NCBI GenBank assembly: GCA_905206365.1
Contig: CAJLHF010000039.1
Coordinates: 1 to 19,298 of the forward strand
Source of the DNA: an uncultured Sutterella sp.
Lineage (GTDB): Bacteria > Pseudomonadota > Gammaproteobacteria > Burkholderiales > Burkholderiaceae_F
Direction of reading: 5' to 3'
DNA length: 19,298 nucleotides
This document shows, piece after piece, positions 13,828-19,298 of the stretch. Made by a program: the position numbers and the translations under genes. The first letter of the stretch is position 1; the number at the start of each line of letters is the position of its first letter. The notes below the pieces were generated by a model. The model was not told the origin of the DNA, ran no database searches, and saw only the letters and a list, made by a program, of their open reading frames with translations.

Positions 13828-15153
13828 TTACTTTTCGCCCAACATCACGCGAATGATTTCGCGGTCGGTCGAGACCATGCCGCGACTCGCGATGCGTCCC
13901 ACCGCTTCAGCCGTTTCGTCGACGGAGGACTGCACGATCCCGTCACCTTCGCGAAAGACCTGTTCGTTCTTCACCATGTCGAGTGCGACGAGCGCCCCTT
14001 CGACGCTCATGGCGATCTTCGCCGCGCACGAAGACTTGGCGCCGTCGCAGATGAGACCCGAGGTGATGGCGAGCGCATTCGTGATGACGCTCTCGATCGC
14101 ACGGTCGTCGTAACCCTTCAAAAGCGCGATCCCCGCACCGCTCCCGCACCCCGCGCTCACGGCGCCGCAATAGGCGGAGAGTTTCCCGATCCCCTGCTTG
14201 AGGGCGATCGTGACGAGGTCCGAAAGGAGCACCGCGCGCAGGCGCGTTTCGTCGTCCGACTTGAGGCTTTCGGCAAAGATCACGACGGGAACGCTCGCGG
14301 TGATCCCCTGGTTGCCGCTGCCCGAAACGATGACGACGGGAAGTTCGCACCCGTTCATGCGGGCGTCCGACGCCGCGGCCGCCCAGGCACGGGCCTTGAC
14401 GGCGGGGTCGTCGGGATTGCGCTTCAAAAGCACGGCGCCCACGCGGGCGCCCCAACCGCCCTTCAAGCCTTCTTCGGCAATCGCCATGTTCATGGCAATC
14501 TGACGTTCAAGCAAGGGCCGCGCCGCATCGAGCGGCATCGTGCGCGCCGCGGCAATGAGGGCCGCGATGCTCCAGTGTTCGCCCGAGGTTTCTTCCGCAT
14601 GGGCGTCCCCTTCTTCGAAGACCGTCACGCCGTTTTCTTCGATGCGGGTGACGTTCGTGTGGCAGGTGCGGATCGTGACCGCCACGCGCTTCCCGTTGCG
14701 CTCGCCCGTTACCTTGATGAAGAAAACGTCGGGTTCTTCGGTCGCGCGAACGCGAACGGGCCACTGCTCGGGCGCGTTCATGCGTTCGTGCACGAGCGCC
14801 TTTTCTTCGTCCGAAACGACGGAGAGCACCTGCAAACCCGCTTCCGGGCGCGAGACGGCAAAGCCCGCCGTCACGGCCGCTTCGATCCCGCGCAGACCGT
14901 CCGTGTTGGGGACGACGACGCTCTTCACGTTTTTGACGATGTTGCGCGACACCTCCACGTCGACCGTTTCGGGAAGTCCTCCGAGACGGGCACCCGCAAT
15001 CGCAGCGGCGTACGCGAGCGCAATGGGTTCGGTGCACCCCATGGCGGGAAGAAGTTCCGCCGCGAGCGCCCGGTTGTAGGAAGCGCAGGCGCGCTCGAAG
15101 TCGGAAGAAGACGCGGAGGAGGAAAGGGTCGCGTCGGTGGTGGAGGTCGACAT
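13828..15153 (-). CDS. cyuA: L-cysteine desulfidase (CyuA/YhaM, UPF0597 family)
   Basis: Cytoplasmic iron-sulfur enzyme of 441 residues that breaks L-cysteine down to pyruvate, ammonia and sulfide. The sequence shows the family landmarks: LPAMGCTEPIALAYAAA (Cys40), SGSGNQGITASVPV at about 277-290, YCGAVSAGCGSGAG (Cys329, Cys336) and GLICDGAKSSCAAK (Cys369, Cys376). Spacing of Cys329, Cys369 and Cys376 (40 then 7) equals that of the cluster cysteines described for the archaeal homologue, so the [4Fe-4S] site should be intact. The first 17 residues are a Ser/Thr-rich extension. GGAG about 10 nt before ATG 15153 supports the start. In enterobacteria the gene serves anaerobic cysteine catabolism with a cysteine importer; no importer is seen here. 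Length is close to E. coli CyuA. Confidence 0.92.
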   Translation of the reverse strand: MSTSTTDATLSSSASSSDFERACASYNRALAAELLPAMGCTEPIALAYAAAIAGARLGGLPETVDVEVSRNIVKNVKSVVVPNTDGLRGIEAAVTAGFAVSRPEAGLQVLSVVSDEEKALVHERMNAPEQWPVRVRATEEPDVFFIKVTGERNGKRVAVTIRTCHTNVTRIEENGVTVFEEGDAHAEETSGEHWSIAALIAAARTMPLDAARPLLERQIAMNMAIAEEGLKGGWGARVGAVLLKRNPDDPAVKARAWAAAASDARMNGCELPVVIVSGSGNQGITASVPVVIFAESLKSDDETRLRAVLLSDLVTIALKQGIGKLSAYCGAVSAGCGSGAGIALLKGYDDRAIESVITNALAITSGLICDGAKSSCAAKIAMSVEGALVALDMVKNEQVFREGDGIVQSSVDETAEAVGRIASRGMVSTDREIIRVMLGEK

Positions 15154-15189
15154 GGTTTACGGGCTCCCGCTAGAGTTCACATGAACCGA

Positions 15190-15195
15190 ATTGTA
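15190..15195 (-). promoter_or_regulatory. Possible -10 element for the cysteine desulfidase gene
   Basis: The minus strand reads TACAAT in the context TTTCGCTACAATTCGG, 37 nt before ATG 15153. The same TTCGCTACAAT string precedes the GDPD gene at 1811-1821, suggesting a shared promoter style. No good -35 element was found. Confidence 0.4.
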
Positions 15196-15318
15196 GCGAA
15201 AGCGCGCGGGCCCGAACGTTTCCGAAAGTGTCGATCTGCCCTCGAAGAACAAACGCACCTGCCGCTTTACAAGCCCTTCACGGTTCCCGCACAAACCTTT
15301 TCGAGCTCGTCCCGTCGA

Positions 15319-15334
15319 GAACCCCCGGGGGTTC
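15319..15334. repeat. Perfect 16-bp palindrome
   Basis: GAACCCCC is followed directly by GGGGGTTC. It lies between the endonuclease stop and the desulfidase start, both on the minus strand. It could be an operator for a dimeric regulator of the desulfidase gene or part of the endonuclease 3' end. It lacks the T tract of a terminator. Confidence 0.5.
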
Positions 15335-15382
15335 GCCGTTCCGGAGAACGCGCTTTGCCCGGGGCTTCCGGTTTCGTATTTC

Positions 15383-16117
15383 TCAGAGAGTCGACGGCCC
15401 GCCGCCCTTTCTCGCGGCTCGATGGATTCGAAGACCGGAAACGAGATTCTCGCGAAATACCTCATAAGTCATGGCCTCATCGGGCTCGACAACGGTCCCC
15501 GAGACGGGATCGGCAACGACAAACCACACCGCGTTGTAAAGGTTCGCTTTGCGAAGGCGTTCGCAAAGGAGGCGGAACCGCTCAAGGAAGGAGACGTTGC
15601 CGAACATCGGGTCGATGGGAAAGTGCGGCGAATAGACCGTCTTTCCTCTGTTTCGACTCTCCGGACAGTCACGCACGATCATCACGTAGCCCATGACCGG
15701 AGGAATCTTGCAACTTCCTAAGAGTTCGCTCCTGAATGCCTCCAGGGTATCGACGGCGGACCCGATGGATTCCTCCGCGCGGTTGTTTGCGTTGTTGCCG
15801 AACGAGCTACCGATGCTCTTGAGCTCGACGGCTGCAATGAGTTCGCCGCAATCGAACGCGAGCAAGTCCCAGTTTTTGGCAGGCCGAAACCACCCCGGAA
15901 GCACGCATTGGCGCCCGGTGTCGAAAATTTCGTCGGGGTTGAAATCCCGGTCGATCAAGTCATTTTTGATGATCCGGACGAGCGGATCGAGATGCTTGCC
16001 GGACGTGATACCGCTTCGCCGCCCTTGATCCTTGTGCCCCTGCTTCGATTGCTCGTCCGCCGCACGTTGAATGGCCTCGTACATTCCGAGAATGGCTTGA
16101 GCCAAATCTTTCCTCAT
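15383..16117 (-). CDS. Type II restriction endonuclease, XhoI/PaeR7I family
   Basis: A 244-residue endonuclease expected to cut CTCGAG, the site of the known XhoI and PaeR7I enzymes. Family landmarks are KHLDPLVRIIKNDLI (41-55), GWFRPAKNWDLLAFDCGEL (75-93), IAAVELKSIGSSFGNN and NRAEESIGSAVDTLEAFRS. The PD-(D/E)xK nuclease site is Asp84 with Glu98-Leu-Lys100. The late segment VMGYVMIVRDCPESRNRGKT also fits. The length is about that of PaeR7I, so the gene looks complete. Its ATG overlaps the methyltransferase stop by 4 bp (ATGA at 16117-16114), so translation is coupled and methylation should come first. The specificity is inferred from the family, not shown. The neighbours on both sides are unrelated metabolic genes, consistent with acquisition as a cassette. 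Confidence 0.9.
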   Translation of the reverse strand: MRKDLAQAILGMYEAIQRAADEQSKQGHKDQGRRSGITSGKHLDPLVRIIKNDLIDRDFNPDEIFDTGRQCVLPGWFRPAKNWDLLAFDCGELIAAVELKSIGSSFGNNANNRAEESIGSAVDTLEAFRSELLGSCKIPPVMGYVMIVRDCPESRNRGKTVYSPHFPIDPMFGNVSFLERFRLLCERLRKANLYNAVWFVVADPVSGTVVEPDEAMTYEVFRENLVSGLRIHRAARKGGGPSTL

Positions 16118-17718
16118 CGCAAGACCTCCTCGTAGGCCATCTCCGCAAAGTGAGTGGCCGCATCCCGATTCTTTTCGTCAAACGCCCGCCGCAGGCCGTC
16201 CCGGACCTTCTCGTCAAGCGACTCGTAGCGCGGCAACCGCAGGAGCCGCAGGTACTGCGCCTGGAAGCGCAACGTCCCGCCGCGCATCTTGACACCGAGC
16301 GCGTCGATGAAACGTCGGGTCGTGTCTGCCATCAGGAAGCCTCCGAGGACCCGAAGGTCCCAGTTGTCGGAAGCGATCCAATAGGCGTTGTGATGCGGGT
16401 ACTTGCCGCGCGAAAGTACGGGGTCGGGTTGCGCCGCCATGTCGGGCATCAGGAGGAGATCCCGCTCGACAAGCCCGGGAGTCAGTTTGTCGATCGTCCG
16501 ATACCAAGCCGCTGGATTTTTCTTCGCGACATGGCGCATTCGAAGCCGCTCGCGGTGCGCTTCTAGATAGGACTTTAGCCTCGGATATCTCTCAAGGTCG
16601 ACAAGCCGTCCGTCGGCGGTCCAAGGATTCACCAGCCAGAGATCCCGATTCAAACGGCCGCGACGATAGTCGCGCATAAAGAAGAGCGGAAGCATCCGTT
16701 CGGGCTCGACGAGATGCGCGTCGTCGGTAAGGAAAATTTCATCGCACCCCGTGGCCACCCCGATCCCAAGCCGGATACCGGCCTCTTCAGGATCAGGGAG
16801 CGCGGCACGCGCTTTCGTAACGAACTCGACGAGCTCGGAACTTCCGAGCGGATAGACGTCGTCACCCTCGGGACGGGCGATCTCAAAAGCCTCGAAGCGT
16901 TCGCCCTTTATGTCGCCCGACGGATCGGCCAACCATTTGAGCACGGCACTCGTATCGCGTTCCGCATCGACCTTCGCAAAGTCGCTCGCGCAGTTGACGA
17001 AGCGAATCGGACCTTCGGCCGGTGCTTTGCGAATGAGCGTGATGGCGGGATAAGCGTCCACATCGTCTTCAAAAGCATCGACCCCGTGCATCCGCACAAG
17101 CGCTTCGAGGTTGCAGGTCGATCCCACGCGACGGCGGAGCTTTCGCCCGTAGGCGTTCTGCAGCCACCGATCGGCGCACACGAAGGCGAGGCGCCCTTCC
17201 GAGCGCAGGATGTCGAGCCCGCGCTCGAAAAAGCCCACGTAGAGGTCGCACCCGCTCGTCATGGATTGAAGTGCCGCGCAGTAGAGCGCGCGCTTCTCGC
17301 GATCGATCTCGGTCGCGCGAACGTACGGAGGGTTGCCGACAACGAAATCGCACTCGGGCATTGCGTCCAACAGAAAGTCGGCGCGACGGAGCCATCCGTG
17401 GGCGATCTCATGTGCCTCGGCTTCGGGGCAACCTCGTTCGACGAGCGTTCGAGCGACCTCAACCTCGCATCGAGCGAGCGCCTCCGCATCGATGTCAAGA
17501 CCGAGCACTGAACGGCGAATGAGCGCCCAGTCGCCCGTCTTCGCCGCTTCGTCGGCCAGGCGTTCGGCGATTACGGTAAGAAACGCCCCGCAACCGCAGG
17601 AGGGTTCGACGATCTTCTTTCGGGCAAGGCCCGTGCCGGAACGATAGCCGACCATGTCGAGTATCGTCTCGACCACCCATCGCTTCGTATAAACAACGCC
17701 GTGTTCGCTTTCTTTCAT
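16114..17718 (-). CDS. Type II DNA adenine-N6 methyltransferase, XhoI/PaeR7I partner
   Basis: A 534-residue methyltransferase that should protect CTCGAG sites by N6-adenine methylation using S-adenosylmethionine. The N-terminal catalytic half has GVVYTKRWVVETILDMVGY, SAM motif I as VEPSCGCGAFL (37-47), an acidic motif LGLDIDAEAL (72-81) and the catalytic NPPY at 129-132 preceded by DFVVG. A target-recognition half follows (GIGVATGCDEIFLT, FFMRDYRRGRLN, VNPWTADGRLV, DLLLMPDMA), as in gamma-type Eco57I-like adenine methyltransferases. The length is typical of this family's methyltransferases. It is the first gene of the R-M operon. ATG 17718 has no evident Shine-Dalgarno, so initiation may be weak. 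A TACAAT on the minus strand near 17825 is a possible -10 element. Confidence 0.92.
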   Translation of the reverse strand: MKESEHGVVYTKRWVVETILDMVGYRSGTGLARKKIVEPSCGCGAFLTVIAERLADEAAKTGDWALIRRSVLGLDIDAEALARCEVEVARTLVERGCPEAEAHEIAHGWLRRADFLLDAMPECDFVVGNPPYVRATEIDREKRALYCAALQSMTSGCDLYVGFFERGLDILRSEGRLAFVCADRWLQNAYGRKLRRRVGSTCNLEALVRMHGVDAFEDDVDAYPAITLIRKAPAEGPIRFVNCASDFAKVDAERDTSAVLKWLADPSGDIKGERFEAFEIARPEGDDVYPLGSSELVEFVTKARAALPDPEEAGIRLGIGVATGCDEIFLTDDAHLVEPERMLPLFFMRDYRRGRLNRDLWLVNPWTADGRLVDLERYPRLKSYLEAHRERLRMRHVAKKNPAAWYRTIDKLTPGLVERDLLLMPDMAAQPDPVLSRGKYPHHNAYWIASDNWDLRVLGGFLMADTTRRFIDALGVKMRGGTLRFQAQYLRLLRLPRYESLDEKVRDGLRRAFDEKNRDAATHFAEMAYEEVLR

Positions 17719-18123
17719 GGAGAAAAAACGGGCACGACCTCTCCGTCCGTTCGGGAGATCGACATGCCGTCCTTGTTGGTTGAGGAAGGTGTTACTTGAG
17801 AGGCGCCCTCAAAATGATGAGGATTGTACGGATGAAAACACATGTTAGCACCACGCATTTTTATGACGAGGGGCTCGCCGCGCGACGGAGAAAACGACAC
17901 AACCAGTACAAACGCCCCCGGCGCGGCTCGCAACGGGGACGTTTTCGATCCTTTTTCGTTCTGCGGACCGACGGTCCTCTCGGGCCGCCAGCGTCGTCTC
18001 TTCATGGAATGGACAAACGAAAACGCCAACCCCCACTTGTTTCCCCGTGCGGTTGCAAGTTCTTGGATTGGCGCCCTACGGCTCCTCGCAGTTTGAACAC
18101 CCAGTGCGGTACTCACGGCCTTA

Positions 18124-18133
18124 GGGGGGGGGG
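18124..18133. repeat. G10 homopolymer tract
   Basis: Ten consecutive G residues lie 406 bp upstream of the methyltransferase start and 91 bp downstream of the kinase stop. Long G tracts are classic slipped-strand sites, but this one is not inside a recognised gene or an obvious promoter. Confidence 0.9.
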
Positions 18134-18199
18134 TACCACGTCGAGAGCTTTCGTTTTCGTTACGACGATATTAGCACCTTGCCGTGTTCGGAAATTCCA

Positions 18200-18222
18200 T
18201 AAAATACTTATTTTTCAATAAG
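18200..18222 (-). terminator. Weak AT-rich hairpin after the kinase gene
   Basis: On the minus strand, CTTATT-GAAA-AATAAG (18222-18207) forms a 6-bp stem with a GNRA-type tetraloop, followed by TATTTTATG. It starts 2 nt after the kinase stop codon. It is weaker than other terminators in the window. Confidence 0.45.
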
Positions 18223-18223
18223 A

Positions 18224-19081
18224 TCAGTTCGTACCACCGCGCAGACGCACGAGTTCGTCAAGGCACGGTTCGACGAGCACGCCTTCGCGCGGGTCGGTTC
18301 CGGCATCGATCGTGTACTGAATGATGTGCGAGAGGAAACGCATCGCGTCGGAGACCGCCGTTTCAAGCGAGCGGCCGCAGAGGACCGACCCCGTCACGAC
18401 GCTCGTGAAGATGTCGCCCGTACCGCAGGTCGCAAAAGGCAGGCGCGGCGTTTCGAACTCCATGAAACGGTTCGTCGCCGCTTCGTACGAGGACACCTTG
18501 ATACGGTTCCCGTCGGCGGGAATGCTCGTAATGACGACGTTCGGGGAGCCGAGCGCGGCGAGTTCTCGCGACATCGCTTCGACGGCGTCCGCGGCGGGAA
18601 GATTCGGATCGTAGGGTTTGTCGAGCAGGAAACACGCTTCCGTATAGTTGGGCGTGATGATGTCGGCCTTGCTCGCAAGACGACGCATCCGCTCGACCAT
18701 CGCATCGGTGTAGATCGGGTAGAGCTTGCCGTCGTCGCCCATGGCGGGGTCGACGACCGCAAGGCCCCCGTCGCGCTCGCGCAGGAGTCGGTTGATCGAA
18801 TCTTCGACGATGTCCATCTGTTCGACGTCCGCCAAGAAACCGCTGTACACCGCGTCGTACCGGAAGCCGAGGCGAACCCACTGATCGAGAATCCCCGGCA
18901 TGTGTTCGGTAAGATTCGTCGAGACGAACGAGCCGAACGTGAAGTTGTTGGAGAAAACCGCCGTCGGGAAGGGGCACGCCTGATGCCCCATGGCCGAAAG
19001 AACGGGAACGGCGGCCGTGAGCGAGCACCGCCCGAACGAGCACAGATCGTGAACGGCAAGAATTCGTTTGGGTTGGTTCAT
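18224..19081 (-). CDS. pdxY: Pyridoxal/pyridoxamine kinase (PdxY-like)
   Basis: A cytoplasmic kinase of 285 residues from the ribokinase-like superfamily that phosphorylates pyridoxal or related B6 vitamers with ATP in the PLP salvage pathway. Landmarks are HDLCSFGRCSLTAAVPVL (11-28), YSGFLADVEQ (79-88), VVDPAMGDDGKLY (109-121), ITPNYTEA (142-149) and the C-terminal CGTGDIFTSVV, in which Asp223 is the catalytic base and GTGD forms the anion hole. The DPAMGDDGKLY form is typical of the pyridoxal/pyridoxamine kinase branch rather than of ThiD or PfkB. ATG 19081 opens directly with the first beta strand (PKRILAVHDL), so it is the likely start; its RBS is weak. Its promoter must lie within the 160 bp before the IS end at 19248. 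Confidence 0.9.
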   Translation of the reverse strand: MNQPKRILAVHDLCSFGRCSLTAAVPVLSAMGHQACPFPTAVFSNNFTFGSFVSTNLTEHMPGILDQWVRLGFRYDAVYSGFLADVEQMDIVEDSINRLLRERDGGLAVVDPAMGDDGKLYPIYTDAMVERMRRLASKADIITPNYTEACFLLDKPYDPNLPAADAVEAMSRELAALGSPNVVITSIPADGNRIKVSSYEAATNRFMEFETPRLPFATCGTGDIFTSVVTGSVLCGRSLETAVSDAMRFLSHIIQYTIDAGTDPREGVLVEPCLDELVRLRGGTN

Positions 19082-19243
19082 ATTGTGTTCCGCCCGATAA
19101 GAATGGGGTTTCGAAAAAGAAGCCCGGACCGAAGCCGAGCTCCGCGATCGCGCGCTGCCCGAACAGGCGGACGAGCGACGAACGTTGCGGGCGCTTCCCG
19201 GACCGAACGGCGATCCTCGGGCCCGCAACCGAGAAGCTCAATA

Positions 19244-19298
19244 TTACCCGATGTGCCGTAAAGCCCCGCCGTTCACGGCGGGGATATAAGGCACCCGC
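19244..19298 (+). mobile_element. Left end of an IS200/IS605-group (IS608-like) element, continuing beyond the window
   Basis: TTAC at 19244-19247 matches the IS608 target tetranucleotide. The putative element starts at 19248 and has a perfect 8-bp hairpin (19264-19271 with 19276-19283, loop TTCA) 16 nt inside, the expected distance for a subterminal left-end hairpin bound by TnpA. The transposase and/or TnpB gene would lie to the right, outside the window. The boundary is inferred from the tetranucleotide and hairpin only. Confidence 0.55.

Larger units (their letters stand above)
17719..18223. other. Spacer upstream of the R-M operon
   Basis: I see no supportable gene in this 505-bp stretch. 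The minus-strand reading frame that ends over the methyltransferase start (17715-18116) has no family motif and an unlikely composition. The spacer holds a G10 tract, a near-repeat ATRTTAGCACC at 17842-17852 and 18168-18178, and AT-rich segments at about 17820-17870 and 18165-18223. It probably contains the R-M promoter. Confidence 0.5.

Noticed and set aside
13795..15696. Long plus-strand open frame (about 630 codons) across the desulfidase and the end of the endonuclease gene
   Set aside because: It is an antisense shadow of two well-supported genes, Arg/His-rich, with no family motif.
16714..17511. Plus-strand open frame of about 265 codons opposite the methyltransferase
   Set aside because: It mirrors codon structure of the true gene and shows no protein-family signature.
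17715..18116. Minus-strand frame of 133 codons whose stop overlaps the methyltransferase start by 4 bp; considered as a controller protein of the R-M system
   Set aside because: It has no helix-turn-helix, no ribosome binding site and an unlikely composition. The ATGA overlap is probably chance, because any ATGA start creates such a stop in the neighbouring frame.
1..19298. CRISPR arrays, tRNA and rRNA genes, prophage or toxin-antitoxin modules
   Set aside because: No regularly spaced repeats, no cloverleaf or rRNA-like segments, and no phage or toxin genes were recognised on either strand.

Overview
The window is a GC-rich bacterial chromosome segment with tightly spaced genes and many strong intrinsic terminators. 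The gene content is a periplasmic tetraheme flavocytochrome c, a YgeA-type racemase, a CyuA-type cysteine desulfidase, a BASS-family transporter and several small lipoproteins. This suggests an anaerobic or microaerophilic Gram-negative host-associated bacterium. A Sutterellaceae-like member of the Burkholderiales is my best guess, but that is inference from gene content and style, not from a marker gene. No rRNA, tRNA or CRISPR array was seen.

Both borders look like ends of IS200/IS605-group (IS608-like) elements in the same orientation. Bases 1-54 carry a right-end hairpin finishing in TCAA. Bases 19244-19298 carry the target tetranucleotide TTAC followed by a left-end hairpin. The 19-kb segment is therefore bracketed by IS ends, and no transposase gene lies inside it.

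Left part (70-5052): a TetR regulator broken by a frameshift right beside the IS end; a YgeA-type amino-acid racemase; a membrane-anchored GDPD-family protein; a convergent DUF2156/LPG-synthase C-terminal-like protein; and a LysR regulator.

Middle (5053-8951): a tetraheme flavocytochrome c of the fumarate-reductase type, preceded by an 11-bp tandem repeat, then an intergenic stretch with a possibly decayed ORF, then a BASS-family transporter with a leader ORF that ends on its ribosome binding site. The LysR gene, flavocytochrome and transporter lie on one strand and may form a respiratory module; that link is inference.

Right-middle (8952-13615): a long gene-free stretch; a CatA-like acetyltransferase in which the family's oxyanion serine is glycine; a structured non-coding region with a possible pseudoknot; two lipoproteins (one Ala/Pro-rich, one lipocalin-like); a small unknown protein with a very strong RBS; and, divergent from it across an AT-rich spacer, an intact TetR regulator.

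Right part (13766-19243, all minus strand): L-cysteine desulfidase, a complete XhoI/PaeR7I-type type II restriction-modification pair (methyltransferase first, 4-bp overlap into the endonuclease), a roughly 500-bp spacer containing a G10 tract, and a pyridoxal/pyridoxamine kinase. The R-M pair looks like a cassette placed between two housekeeping metabolic genes. At least nine CTCGAG sites, the recognition sequence known for the family, remain in the rest of the window.
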